Shown in pieces: positions 49,276-56,844 of a DNA stretch of 64,000 nucleotides (position 1 is its first letter; each line of letters starts with the position of its first letter). Position numbers and translations under genes: made by a program. The DNA is from Bradyrhizobium sp. CB2312 (GTDB lineage Bacteria; Pseudomonadota; Alphaproteobacteria; Rhizobiales; Xanthobacteraceae): the NCBI RefSeq assembly GCF_029714425.1, contig NZ_CP121668.1, positions 3,927,501-3,991,500 of the forward strand. The letters are read 5' to 3'. The notes under the pieces were generated by a model, which did no database searches, had not been told where the DNA came from, and saw only the letters and a list, made by a program, of their open reading frames with translations.

Positions 49276-50876
49276 AGTTCGGACCGGCGAGCCCCAGAGA
49301 TGCAATCGGCGGGGTGACCGTCCATACCCTGCGCCAGGGTCCGCTGGTGCTGAAGAAGGGCACGACGATCGGGTCTGCCGAGGTCGAGGCGCTCGAGCGC
49401 GCCGGCATCCAGGATATCGTCGTGGTGCGCATGGAGCAGGGCGACGTCTCCGAGGACGTCGCGGCCGCCAGCATTGCGCTTGCCATCGGCGGCGAGGGCA
49501 TCCATGTCGAGCGCGCCTTCACCGGCCGCGCAAATCTGTTCGCTGCGCAGCCGGGCGTGCTGGTGATCGACCGTGCCGCGGTCGACCGCATCAACAATAT
49601 CGACGAGGCCATCACCTTTGCCACGCTCACCGCCTACAAGCCGGTGGTCGAGGGCGAGATGGTCGGCACCGTCAAGATCATCCCGTTCGGGGTCGAAGGG
49701 ACCTTGCGCGATGCCGCGGTGAAGGCCGCCGGCAGGGACGTGCTGAAGATTGCGCCCTATGTCATCAAGCGCGTCGGCGTGGTCTCGACGCTGCTGCCGG
49801 GCCTCTCTTCGAAGGTGGTCGACAAGACCCTGCGCGTCACCGCCGAGCGGCTCGCGCCGGCCGGCGCCAGCATCATCGCCGAGCGGCGGGTCCAGCACGA
49901 CGAACATGCGCTGTCGGTCGCGATCAAGGAATTGCTCGGGCTCGGCGCCGAGCTCGTCATTGTGTTCGGCGCGTCCGCGATCGCCGACCGTCGCGACGTC
50001 ATTCCGGCGGCCGTGACCGGCATCGGCGGCGAGATCGAGCATTTCGGCATGCCGGTTGATCCCGGCAATCTCTTGCTGATCGCGCGCGCCGGCGGTGTGC
50101 CGGTGCTGGGCGCGCCGGGCTGCGCCCGCTCGCCGGTCGAGAATGGGTTTGACTGGGTGCTGATGCGGCTGCTCGCCGGCATCAAGGTGACGCGGTCCGA
50201 GCTGATGGGCATGGGCGTCGGCGGCCTCTTGATGGAGATCGTGACGCGCCCGCAGCCGCGCGCCAAGCCCGAGACCGAGGGCAATAGCCAGGTTGCGGCT
50301 ATCGTGCTCGCGGCGGGCCGCTCGACCCGCATGGGCGGGCCGAACAAGCTGCTCGCCGAGCTCGATGGCAAGAAGCTGGTGCGGATCGCCACCGAGCAGG
50401 CGCTGGCATCCAAGGCATCCGAGGTGATCGTCGTCACCGGCCATCAGACCGAGCTGGTCGAGCAGGCGCTGCAGGGCTTGAAGGTGCGCTTCGTCAAGAA
50501 CCCGGATTTCGCCGGCGGCATCGCGAGCTCGGTCAAGGCCGGCATCGCCGCCGTGCCGGAGACCTGCGACGGCGCAATCGTCTGTCTCGGCGACATGCCG
50601 CTGATCGATGCCGGCCTGATCGATCGCCTCATCGACAGTTTTGCCCCGGACCGTGGCAACCTGATCGTCGTGCCTGTCAGCGAAGGCCGCCGCGGCAATC
50701 CCGTGCTGTGGTCGCGCCGCTTCTTCAGGGAGTTAATGACGCTCGACGGCGATGTTGGCGCACGGCACCTGATCGCCAAGCACACAGAGGCGGTTGCCGA
50801 AGTGCCCGTGGATGGCGAGAGCGCCTTCCTCGACATCGACACGCCGCAGGCGCTGGAAGCGGCACGCCGCGGCTGA
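49272..50876 (+). CDS. Molybdopterin-binding / MobA-like cytidylyltransferase fusion
   Basis: The 534-residue protein joins a molybdopterin-binding MoeA/MogA-type domain (about 1-335) to a MobA/MocA nucleotidyltransferase (about 345-534). The first includes ELVIVFGASAIADRRDVIP and PGNLLLIARAGGVPVLGAPGCARSPVENGFDWVL. The second has AAIVLAAGRSTRMGGPNKLL, LGDMPLID and FLDIDTPQ. The likely role is to make and carry the dinucleotide (MCD) form of the cofactor needed by CO dehydrogenase-type enzymes. It starts at 49272 overlapping the XdhC stop; a much longer upstream extension in frame is out-of-frame XdhC sequence. It ends the cox cluster. Confidence 0.9.
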   Translation: MKFGPASPRDAIGGVTVHTLRQGPLVLKKGTTIGSAEVEALERAGIQDIVVVRMEQGDVSEDVAAASIALAIGGEGIHVERAFTGRANLFAAQPGVLVIDRAAVDRINNIDEAITFATLTAYKPVVEGEMVGTVKIIPFGVEGTLRDAAVKAAGRDVLKIAPYVIKRVGVVSTLLPGLSSKVVDKTLRVTAERLAPAGASIIAERRVQHDEHALSVAIKELLGLGAELVIVFGASAIADRRDVIPAAVTGIGGEIEHFGMPVDPGNLLLIARAGGVPVLGAPGCARSPVENGFDWVLMRLLAGIKVTRSELMGMGVGGLLMEIVTRPQPRAKPETEGNSQVAAIVLAAGRSTRMGGPNKLLAELDGKKLVRIATEQALASKASEVIVVTGHQTELVEQALQGLKVRFVKNPDFAGGIASSVKAGIAAVPETCDGAIVCLGDMPLIDAGLIDRLIDSFAPDRGNLIVVPVSEGRRGNPVLWSRRFFRELMTLDGDVGARHLIAKHTEAVAEVPVDGESAFLDIDTPQALEAARRG

Positions 50877-50882
50877 CGCTGG

Positions 50883-51011
50883 CGTAGGATGGGCAAAGGC
50901 GCGAAGCGCCGTGCCCAACATCTCGTCGCATCGTGATCGCTGACTGGTGGTGGGCACGCTTCCGCCGTCGCTCTTCGAGCTATGGCGGACAAGTCGCTTG
51001 CCCACCCTACG
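50883..51011. repeat. CGTAGGATGGGC-type palindromic repeat
   Basis: CGTAGGATGGGCAAAGGCGC at the left is mirrored by TGCCCACCCTACGGCG at the right, with GTGCCCA/TGGGCAC inside. It includes the 31-bp segment also found at 17453-17483. This repeat class is distinct from the GTCATTCC class. Confidence 0.85.
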
Positions 51012-51046
51012 GCGCTCCTGATCGCGGAGAGTGGCGTGCGTGTCTG

Positions 51047-51841
51047 CTACAGGCCGCCCACGACCTTGAGCACCAGGCTTGGAGCAGGTCCCGAAACATC
51101 GTGGACTAGCGTTGCCATCATGGCATCGCTTTCGCAGGTGAACGCCTGGCTGAGCGCATAGGTTCGGCCGGTCAGCGTGAAGGCCAGCTTGATGCCGCCG
51201 CAGGTGTGCTCCACGCTGGTCTTTTTCGATGAGCGGACCGATTGGAAGAGGTCGTGCAGACCAGTTCCGGCCAGCAGCGGCACTTTCTCACAGGCGTCAC
51301 AGCCGCTCGGGAGCTGCTTGGTCAGTTCAGCCACATCGCTGGGGGCACTGAGAAATGTCTCGGACAGCAGGATCGTCGGCGAAAGCCGGAGCAGGCGCGT
51401 CTGCAACAGGCGGATGTCCGGATCGAGATTGAGCTCCTTGGCGCTCTTGACGTACCGGCCGATCTTGTCAACGAGAGCCGGATCCTGAACCTCTTGAAGC
51501 CTGACTTCGTTGACGGCATCTGCCGGCGCCAGCACGGCGATCATGGCGGCGTCTTTCGGCGGCTGGGTGGCGACCTGTAGCCGTGTGCTGGTTGCAATGC
51601 CGTTCTGGAATTCCTCGTTCTTGTTCGAGAACCTTTCCTTCGGCTGGGCTGCGCTCTTCCAGTCCTTGGCGATCACCGTGACCTGCGCGCCCTTCGGGAT
51701 TGTCCCGTACACGCAGACGGAAGATGGTCCTCGCCCTGGGCAGAGGTAGGCGTCGCGAAAAGCTCCGCCTTGTTGCTCGGCGGAGCAAACATGTGTCGTC
51801 GACAAGATGGCGAGTATGACGAGTGACAAGGACTTCATCAC
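51047..51841 (-). CDS. Hypothetical exported protein, Cys-containing
   Basis: The 264-residue protein has a Sec signal (MMKSLSLVILAILSTTHVCSAEQ). Six or so cysteines in the mature part (AYLCPG, SVCVYG, GCDACEKV, HTCGG, FTCESD) suggest disulfides. The segment VCVYGTIPKGAQVTVIAKDW looks like a small beta module. I do not recognise the family. Two adjacent ATG codons (51841 and 51838) are both possible. It is monocistronic; bradavidin follows on the same strand upstream in coordinates, 215 bp away, without an evident link. Confidence 0.7.
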   Translation of the reverse strand: MMKSLSLVILAILSTTHVCSAEQQGGAFRDAYLCPGRGPSSVCVYGTIPKGAQVTVIAKDWKSAAQPKERFSNKNEEFQNGIATSTRLQVATQPPKDAAMIAVLAPADAVNEVRLQEVQDPALVDKIGRYVKSAKELNLDPDIRLLQTRLLRLSPTILLSETFLSAPSDVAELTKQLPSGCDACEKVPLLAGTGLHDLFQSVRSSKKTSVEHTCGGIKLAFTLTGRTYALSQAFTCESDAMMATLVHDVSGPAPSLVLKVVGGL

Positions 51842-52056
51842 GATCAGGCTTCTCCTCCCGGACCACAGCGGTCAGCCTACTTAGGCGGACGCAATGATGC
51901 CAGAGGGGCGGGGCATGCGATGTCGTCGGCAAGCCGCATGCCGTCATCAAAAGGATCGCGGCAGCGAGCGGGGTAGTCAGCCGGCTTCGTCCGCCGCAGC
52001 TCTACGACGTCGGCGGACAAGTCGCCAACCTATCCGAAGCTGATCGCGCTGCTCGT

Positions 52057-52542
52057 CTATTTCTTGGTGTTCGACAGCTTCTCGACGCCGGACTTCAGAC
52101 TGACGCCTTCCTTCATCAGCAGGGCCTTGTCGCCGCTGTTGAACGTGAACGTGTCAGCGCCCGCGCTGATGCCGTTCCAAGCCACCGTTTCGGCCAGCGA
52201 CAGATACCACAATCCCTGGAATCCCGCCGAATTGTTCAACTGCCCGGTCCAGACGGTGGTCGAGCCGCAGCCGACGAAATTCACCGAGAAGCTGATCGCG
52301 GTGCCGGTGTTGCCGTAGACAAGCCAACCGGTCACGCCTTGCGGCTTGCCCTCATCGCAGCTGTTCGCCGCGTTGTTGGTGTAGGTCCCTGCGATTGCGC
52401 CCGTGCTCTGGTTGAAGCTGGTGATGGCCAGTGTCGAGCCGTACTGGTTGGTCCAGGTCCAGTTCACGCTCTGCGCCTGCGCCGATCCGATCAGGCACGC
52501 CGATACAAGTAGTCCCAACAGCATTCCTTTGCCGTGACGCAT
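52057..52542 (-). CDS. Avidin-family biotin-binding protein (bradavidin)
   Basis: The 161-residue precursor has a Sec signal (MRHGKGMLLGLLVSACLIGSAQA) and one avidin beta-barrel. The barrel has W-T-N-Q-Y-G-S-T-L near its N-terminus, ITSFNQSTGAIAGTYTNNA, TTVWTGQL and LWYLSLAETVAWNGISAGADTFT. The two Cys (SCDEGK and VGCGS) are positioned for the disulfide known in bradavidin. The C-terminus GVEKLSNTKK matches the bradavidin C-terminal segment (Brad-tag) known to occupy the biotin pocket of a neighbouring subunit, with Val where I recall Ser. It is exported and probably tetrameric. A role in biotin sequestration against competitors is a common suggestion, unproven. Confidence 0.95.
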   Translation of the reverse strand: MRHGKGMLLGLLVSACLIGSAQAQSVNWTWTNQYGSTLAITSFNQSTGAIAGTYTNNAANSCDEGKPQGVTGWLVYGNTGTAISFSVNFVGCGSTTVWTGQLNNSAGFQGLWYLSLAETVAWNGISAGADTFTFNSGDKALLMKEGVSLKSGVEKLSNTKK

Positions 52543-52733
52543 GGTCGTTTCCTCCGGATCTCTGATTGGAGCTGATAATCTGCGACTACCTTAAATGATG
52601 CGATTGAATAATACAACTAAAAGATGTATAGAGCGGTTTGTTCGTCCGCGCGGCTTTTCAACCACCCGTTCACCAAGTGGAAACGACCGCCGCTTAGAGT
52701 CCCCTCCACCTGCCTTGGGGGGAGGGGCTTTCC

Positions 52734-53123
52734 ATGACTTCAAATGCCGTCGCGCGCCGTTGCGCGATGTTTTTCTTTGCGCTGTCGGTTTGTGTCGCGG
52801 GCGCTCGCCACGTCACGGATGCGCACGCGGCCGGCGCCATTGCGGTCGGCAAGTGCGGCGCCTATGGCCAGGCCTATGATTACGGCGCCGAGCACGAAGC
52901 GCGCGCCGCGGCGCAGAAGCAGTGCAAGGGCGATTGCACAACGGTGACGATGAAGCGCGCCTGCGCTGCGATGTCGGTCGATATGACCAACCCCTGCGGC
53001 GCCTATGGCTACGCCGTCAAGCCGAAGATCGCCGCCTCGCTCAATGCCGCCACGCGCGAATGCTACAAATACGGCGGCAAGGAATGCGTGATCCGCGCCT
53101 GGGCCTGCGACGCCAAGGGCTGA
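52734..53123 (+). CDS. DUF4189-type secreted protein
   Basis: The 129-residue protein has a signal peptide (about 1-32, ending DAHAA) and a DUF4189-like domain: AIAVGKCGAYGQAYDYGAEHEARAAAQKQCKGDCTTVTM, then ACAAMSVDM, and CYKYGGKECVIRAWACDAKG. Four or more cysteines are spaced for disulfides. Proteins of this group are secreted or periplasmic with no known activity. The start at 52734 is the first ATG after a GGGGGGAGGGG ribosome-binding site. It is divergent from bradavidin with 191 bp between the starts. Confidence 0.8.
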   Translation: MTSNAVARRCAMFFFALSVCVAGARHVTDAHAAGAIAVGKCGAYGQAYDYGAEHEARAAAQKQCKGDCTTVTMKRACAAMSVDMTNPCGAYGYAVKPKIAASLNAATRECYKYGGKECVIRAWACDAKG

Positions 53124-53134
53124 TTCCTCTTGCT

Positions 53135-53174
53135 GTCGTTCCGGGGCGATGCGTAGCATCGAGCCCGGAATGAC
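53135..53174. repeat. Short GTCGTTCCGGGG palindrome
   Basis: GTCGTTCCGGGGCGATGCGTAGCATCGAGCCCGGAATGAC is a minimal 40-bp version of the dispersed repeat. GATGCG...GCATC forms the inner arms and TTCCGGG...CCCGGAA the outer ones. It follows the DUF4189 stop and may terminate transcription. Confidence 0.8.
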
Positions 53175-53188
53175 AGCCGAGGAAGCAT

Positions 53189-53599
53189 ATGCAGTTCGAC
53201 ACCAAGATCGCCGTCGTGATCCGTACCGACCTTCAGGCCTGGCAGAAGCTCAACGTCGCGTCCTTTCTCACCAGCGGCATCGCAGCTGCGTTTCCCGAAT
53301 GTATCGGCGATCCCTATGAGGACGCTTCAAGCACGAAATATCTGCCGCTGATCGGCCAGCCGATCCTGATCTACGGCGCCGACGGCCCCGCGCTGTCGCG
53401 GGCACTCGACCGCGCGCTGACGCGCAATGTGAAGCCGGCGGTCTATACCGAGGACATGTTCAAGACCACGCATGACGCCGCCAATCGTGAGGCGGTGAGG
53501 GCCGTGGCGCGCACCGATCTCAACCTCGTCGGGATCGCGATGCGCGCCGAGCGCAAGGTGATCGACAAGATCGTCGATGGCTTGAAGTTCCATAACTGA
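53189..53599 (+). CDS. DUF2000-family protein
   Basis: The 136-residue cytoplasmic protein matches DUF2000: KIAVVIRTDLQAWQKLNVASFLTSGIAA, KYLPLIGQPILIYGAD, and FKTTHDAANREAVRAV with LNLVGIAMRAERKVIDKIVDGL. The fold resembles peptidyl-tRNA hydrolase-like (PTH2) proteins, but enzymatic activity has not been established for this group as far as I know. The ATG at 53189 follows GAGGAAGC. It is monocistronic. Confidence 0.85.
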   Translation: MQFDTKIAVVIRTDLQAWQKLNVASFLTSGIAAAFPECIGDPYEDASSTKYLPLIGQPILIYGADGPALSRALDRALTRNVKPAVYTEDMFKTTHDAANREAVRAVARTDLNLVGIAMRAERKVIDKIVDGLKFHN

Positions 53600-53734
53600 C
53601 GTGACGTCCACTTAGCCTTCACGTCCCTGTCATCATGCTATCCGCGCCACATAAAGTTGCGCCGTTTGACTCCGATCAAGGGCACGCCGCGCGGCATCGC
53701 TAGTCTGCCCTTCGTATTGCAACGGAGCAGACAG

Positions 53735-54760
53735 ATGCCGACCATGAAAGCCGCCATCGTCAAACAATTCGGCAAACCGCTGGTGATCGAGGACGTGCCG
53801 GTGCCGCAGCCCGGCCCCGGCGAGGTCCTGGTCAAGGTGAAAGCGTGCGGCGTCTGCCACACCGACCTGCACGCTGCCGCCGGCGACTGGCCGGTGAAGC
53901 CGGCACCGCCCTTCATTCCCGGCCATGAGGCCGCCGGCATCGTCGCCGCGCTCGGGCCCGGCGTGAAAAATCTGAAGATCGGCGATGCCGTCGGCGTCGC
54001 CTGGCTGCACGATGCGTGCATGGCTTGCGAATATTGCCAGACCGGCTGGGAGACGCTGTGCGAGCACCAGCACAACACCGGCTACAGCGTGAACGGCGGG
54101 TTTGCCGAATACGTCATCGCCTCGGCCGCCTTCGCCGCCAAGCTGCCGGCGACGATCGACTTCGCTGCCATCGCGCCGATCCTCTGCGCCGGCGTCACCA
54201 CCTACAAGGGACTGAAGGAGACCGACGCGCGGCCCGGCGAGTGGGTCGCGATCTCAGGCGTCGGCGGGCTTGGTCATGTCGCGATCCAGTACGCCAAGGC
54301 GATGGGGTTCAAGATCGCCGCCATCGATATCGCCGAGGACAAGCTTGCGCTCGCACGCGAGTCTGGTGCGGATCTCGCGGTCAACGCGCTTGAAGCCGAT
54401 GCCGTGGACAAGGTGCTGACGGCGACCGGAGGAGGGGCCCACGGCGTGCTGGTGACGGCGGTCTCGACCGCGGCGTTCGCGCAGGCGCTGAAGATGGTGC
54501 GCCGCAAGGGCACCGTCAGCCTCGTCGGCTTGCCGCCGGGCGAATTCCCGACGCCGATCTTCGACGTCGTGCTCAAGCGCATCACCGTGCGCGGCTCCAT
54601 CGTCGGCACGAGGCGCGATCTCGACGAAGCCATCGCCTTCGCCGCCGACGGCAAGGTCAAGGCCGAGGTGACGAAGGTGCCGCTTGCGCAAATCAACGAC
54701 GTCTTCGATCGGATGAAGGCCGGCAAGATCGACGGCCGCATGGTGCTGGATTTTGCCTAA
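53735..54760 (+). CDS. Zinc-dependent alcohol dehydrogenase
   Basis: The 341-residue medium-chain dehydrogenase has the catalytic zinc ligands in CGVCHTDLH and GHEAAG. The structural zinc cysteines are [15 protein letters not shown]. The NAD-binding motif is [17 protein letters not shown], and Asp (AAIDIAED) favours NAD(H) over NADP(H). It resembles AdhP-type ethanol/propanol dehydrogenases. The start at 53735 ([13 protein letters not shown]) is standard; upstream in-frame codons come from noncoding sequence. It is monocistronic and followed by a dispersed repeat. Confidence 0.93.
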   Translation: MPTMKAAIVKQFGKPLVIEDVPVPQPGPGEVLVKVKACGVCHTDLHAAAGDWPVKPAPPFIPGHEAAGIVAALGPGVKNLKIGDAVGVAWLHDACMACEYCQTGWETLCEHQHNTGYSVNGGFAEYVIASAAFAAKLPATIDFAAIAPILCAGVTTYKGLKETDARPGEWVAISGVGGLGHVAIQYAKAMGFKIAAIDIAEDKLALARESGADLAVNALEADAVDKVLTATGGGAHGVLVTAVSTAAFAQALKMVRRKGTVSLVGLPPGEFPTPIFDVVLKRITVRGSIVGTRRDLDEAIAFAADGKVKAEVTKVPLAQINDVFDRMKAGKIDGRMVLDFA

Positions 54761-54812
54761 AGCGTTTTCGAGCGAAGTGGATACCGGTTCGGGTAAAGAA
54801 AACGCGTCAAAA
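54760..54812. repeat. AAAGCGTTTTCGAGCG-type dispersed repeat
   Basis: AAAGCGTTTTCGAGCGAAGT...GGATACCGGTTCGGGTAAAG, then AAAACGCGTC, forms a hairpin (GCGTTTTC...GAAAACGC). It is a short repeat found across Rhizobiales genomes and probably acts as the terminator of the dehydrogenase gene. Confidence 0.75.
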
Positions 54813-54827
54813 CAGGAATCTGGCGCC

Positions 54828-55241
54828 TCAGCCCGGCGGCATGCCTGCGAATGTTGGCAAGTTGGGATCGAGGCGATCCCAATCATGGGCGCGCGCGGCG
54901 TAAGTCACGGCTTGCGGCTTGTAGCGGGCCGGCTCGTCGAGGCTAGCGGCGCGGATCGTGAAGATCTCGGGCATGGCGGCGAAGGTCATGTAGACCGGCA
55001 GGCCGCACTGCGGACAGAAGCCGCGCGTCTTCACATTGCCGCTGTCGCCGACCATGTCCCAGTGCTTCGCCTCGCCGGTCAGCGTGACGCCGGCGCGCGC
55101 GAAGGTCGCGTACGAGCCGTGTCCGCTGCCGCTTTCGCGCTGGCAGTCCCGGCACTGGCAGTGATTGCTGAAGAGGGGATCACCGATGATCGAATAGCGG
55201 ATCGCGCCGCAGGCGCAGCCGCCGGTAAAGGGCTTTGTCAT
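54828..55241 (-). CDS. GFA-family (glutathione-dependent formaldehyde-activating-like) protein
   Basis: The 137-residue protein has the zinc-binding cysteine pattern of the GFA fold: GGCACGAIRY, CQCRDCQRESG and FCPQCGLPVY. Most members are not proven formaldehyde-activating enzymes and may bind zinc or small thiols. It is the third gene of an ArsR-AHSA1-GFA operon on the minus strand, 12 bp after the AHSA1 gene. The start at 55241 (MTKPFTGGCACG) is well supported. Confidence 0.9.
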   Translation of the reverse strand: MTKPFTGGCACGAIRYSIIGDPLFSNHCQCRDCQRESGSGHGSYATFARAGVTLTGEAKHWDMVGDSGNVKTRGFCPQCGLPVYMTFAAMPEIFTIRAASLDEPARYKPQAVTYAARAHDWDRLDPNLPTFAGMPPG

Positions 55242-55253
55242 CGCGATAACTCC

Positions 55254-55715
55254 TCACTTCTCGCCGCTGATCTCATCGAGCTGGCGAACAACCTTCTTCC
55301 AGCCGCCGCTCATGACCGTGTAGGCCGACTCGTTCCTCGGCAGGTCGAAGCCGGCATGAACGAGCCGGATCCGCGTGCCGGCCTCGACCGGGGTGAGGGA
55401 CCACGTCACGACGGTGTCGAGCGGCGCGCCGTAGCCGATGTTGCGCGCATCGCCGCCCTTCCAGGCGTAGACGAGGCGGCGGTTCACCACGACTTCGAGA
55501 ACGCGGCATTGGATGACGCCATCCCAATTGCCGCCCGGGGTGGTCTGGAACGTAAAGGCCTTGCCTTCGACCGCTTCGAAGCCGGTCGGCTGCATCAGCC
55601 AGCGCGCGATCAATTGCGCATTGGTCAGCACCTTCCAGACGGTCTCCGGCGCATGAGGGAGCACCTCGTCGATGACGATGTCCTTGGTCTCGGCTTGCAA
55701 CGCGGCTGCATTCAC
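55254..55715 (-). CDS. AHSA1/SRPBCC-domain protein
   Basis: The 153-residue protein has the START-like fold of the Aha1-C family (VIDEVLPHAPETVWKVLTNAQLIARWLMQPTGFEAVEGKAFTF ... GWKKVVRQLDEI). Such proteins are commonly encoded beside an ArsR regulator and bind hydrophobic ligands. The start is GTG at 55715, overlapping the ArsR stop in GTGA, so the pair is translationally coupled. The ligand is unknown. Confidence 0.9.
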   Translation of the reverse strand: MNAAALQAETKDIVIDEVLPHAPETVWKVLTNAQLIARWLMQPTGFEAVEGKAFTFQTTPGGNWDGVIQCRVLEVVVNRRLVYAWKGGDARNIGYGAPLDTVVTWSLTPVEAGTRIRLVHAGFDLPRNESAYTVMSGGWKKVVRQLDEISGEK

Positions 55716-56047
55716 GGGTCGATCTCCTTCAAGAGGTCACGCAGGTTCTGGAAGCGCTCGCGCCAGAACACGCCGTAATAGTCCATCCAGGTGACCAGCG
55801 GCTCCAGTCCTTGCGGCGCGGCGCGGTAATAGACGTTGCGGCCCTCGGCGCGCTCGGCGACGAGGCCGGCCTGCTTGAGCGACTTCAGGTGCTGCGAGAC
55901 GGCTCCCTGCGTGACGCCACTGCCGCGCGTCAGCTCGGCGACGCTGATCTCCTTGCTCTCGAACACACGCTCGAACACGGCGCGGCGGGTCGGATCGGCG
56001 AGGGCGCGCATCACGGTGGTGACGGGATTTGGGGCGGCTTCGATCAT
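55712..56047 (-). CDS. ArsR-family transcriptional repressor
   Basis: The 111-residue winged-helix protein (about 10-95) reads MRALADPTRRAVFERVFESKEISVAELTRGSGVTQGAVSQHLKSLKQAGLV. The ELTRGSGVTQGAVSQHLKSL recognition helix is typical. No metal-binding CxC is present. It belongs to the non-metal subgroup found with SRPBCC genes. Two ATTAGCA/TGCTAAT operators lie directly upstream (56057-56090). It is divergent from the TetR efflux operon. Confidence 0.93.
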   Translation of the reverse strand: MIEAAPNPVTTVMRALADPTRRAVFERVFESKEISVAELTRGSGVTQGAVSQHLKSLKQAGLVAERAEGRNVYYRAAPQGLEPLVTWMDYYGVFWRERFQNLRDLLKEIDP

Positions 56048-56056
56048 GACAGTTCA

Positions 56057-56090
56057 ATTAGCAAATGCTAATGCATTAGTCAATGCTAAT
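56057..56090. promoter_or_regulatory. Tandem ArsR-type operators
   Basis: ATTAGCA-AA-TGCTAAT (56057-56072) is a perfect inverted repeat. A second, imperfect copy (ATTAG...TGCTAAT) occupies 56075-56090, on the same helical face about 18 bp away. They lie 10-43 bp upstream of the ArsR start, as expected for autorepression by the ArsR protein at 55712-56047. Confidence 0.75.
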
Positions 56091-56119
56091 TTGTTTGCTG
56101 AATAGAGCCCGTCCCTGAC

Positions 56120-56147
56120 TTGACTATGACTGACTAGTCAGTCATAA
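56120..56147 (+). promoter_or_regulatory. TetR operator embedded in the efflux promoter
   Basis: A perfect 22-bp palindrome (56125-56146, with core TGACTGAC-TA-GTCAGTCA) lies between a -35 TTGACT (56120-56125) and an AT-rich -10 (CATAAA near 56143). A repressor bound here would block RNA polymerase. The TetR product of 56155-56844 is the obvious candidate. The half-site TGACTGAC also occurs at 18887-18894. Confidence 0.8.
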
Positions 56148-56154
56148 ATTGAAG

Positions 56155-56844
56155 ATGCCCAAGAAGTCGACCAAAGCCTCCATGCCGCCGGCAGCTCGCG
56201 CCAACGCGAACGTCCCGGTAGCGAGCGAGGAGGGACCTGCCTCGAACCGTGCCACACGCGCGGCGGAGCGGCGCGCGGCGATCGTGGAGGCCGCGATGGA
56301 GGAGTTCATCGCGCGCGGCTTCGCGGCGACGCGGCTCGACGACATTGCCAAGCGCGCCGGTGTCGCCAAGGGCACGATCTACCTGCACTTCAAGGACAAG
56401 GAATCGATGTTCGAGGAGCTGGTACGCATCGTCATCGTGCCTGTGGTGGCGCGATTGGCCGAATTGCCGCCGCCAGCGGGCTCGGTGCGCGATCTCGTCG
56501 AGGCCTTCGCCCGCAACTTCCTGAAGGAAGTGATCGGCACGAGGCGCGGCGATCTGGTGCGCCTGATCGTGGCGGAGGGGCCGCGCTTTCCCTCCGTCGC
56601 CGATTTCTACTACCGCGAGGTCGTCTCGCGCGGCATCGCCACGATGCGCACCCTGATCGAGCTCGGCATCGCTCGCGGCGAGATCCGGGAGAAGGACCTT
56701 GCGCGCTATCCGCAGATCCTGGTCGCGCCGGCGATGATCGCGGTGATCTGGCAGAGCCTGTTTGCGCGGCACGCGCCGCTCGATGCGCAGGACATGCTGC
56801 GCGTCCATCTCGATTTGATTTTTGGCGAACGGAGGACGACATGA
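56155..56844 (+). CDS. TetR-family regulator of an ABC efflux operon
   Basis: The 229-residue protein has a basic N-terminal extension (about 1-40). A TetR helix-turn-helix follows (about 42-90: AIVEAAMEEFIARGFAATRLDDIAKRAGVAKGTIYLHFKDKESMF), then a helical ligand domain. It probably represses its own operon through the 22-bp palindrome at 56125-56146. I chose the ATG at 56155 over TTG 56149. It overlaps the HlyD gene by 4 bp, so regulator and efflux genes are co-transcribed. Confidence 0.93.
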   Translation: MPKKSTKASMPPAARANANVPVASEEGPASNRATRAAERRAAIVEAAMEEFIARGFAATRLDDIAKRAGVAKGTIYLHFKDKESMFEELVRIVIVPVVARLAELPPPAGSVRDLVEAFARNFLKEVIGTRRGDLVRLIVAEGPRFPSVADFYYREVVSRGIATMRTLIELGIARGEIREKDLARYPQILVAPAMIAVIWQSLFARHAPLDAQDMLRVHLDLIFGERRTT

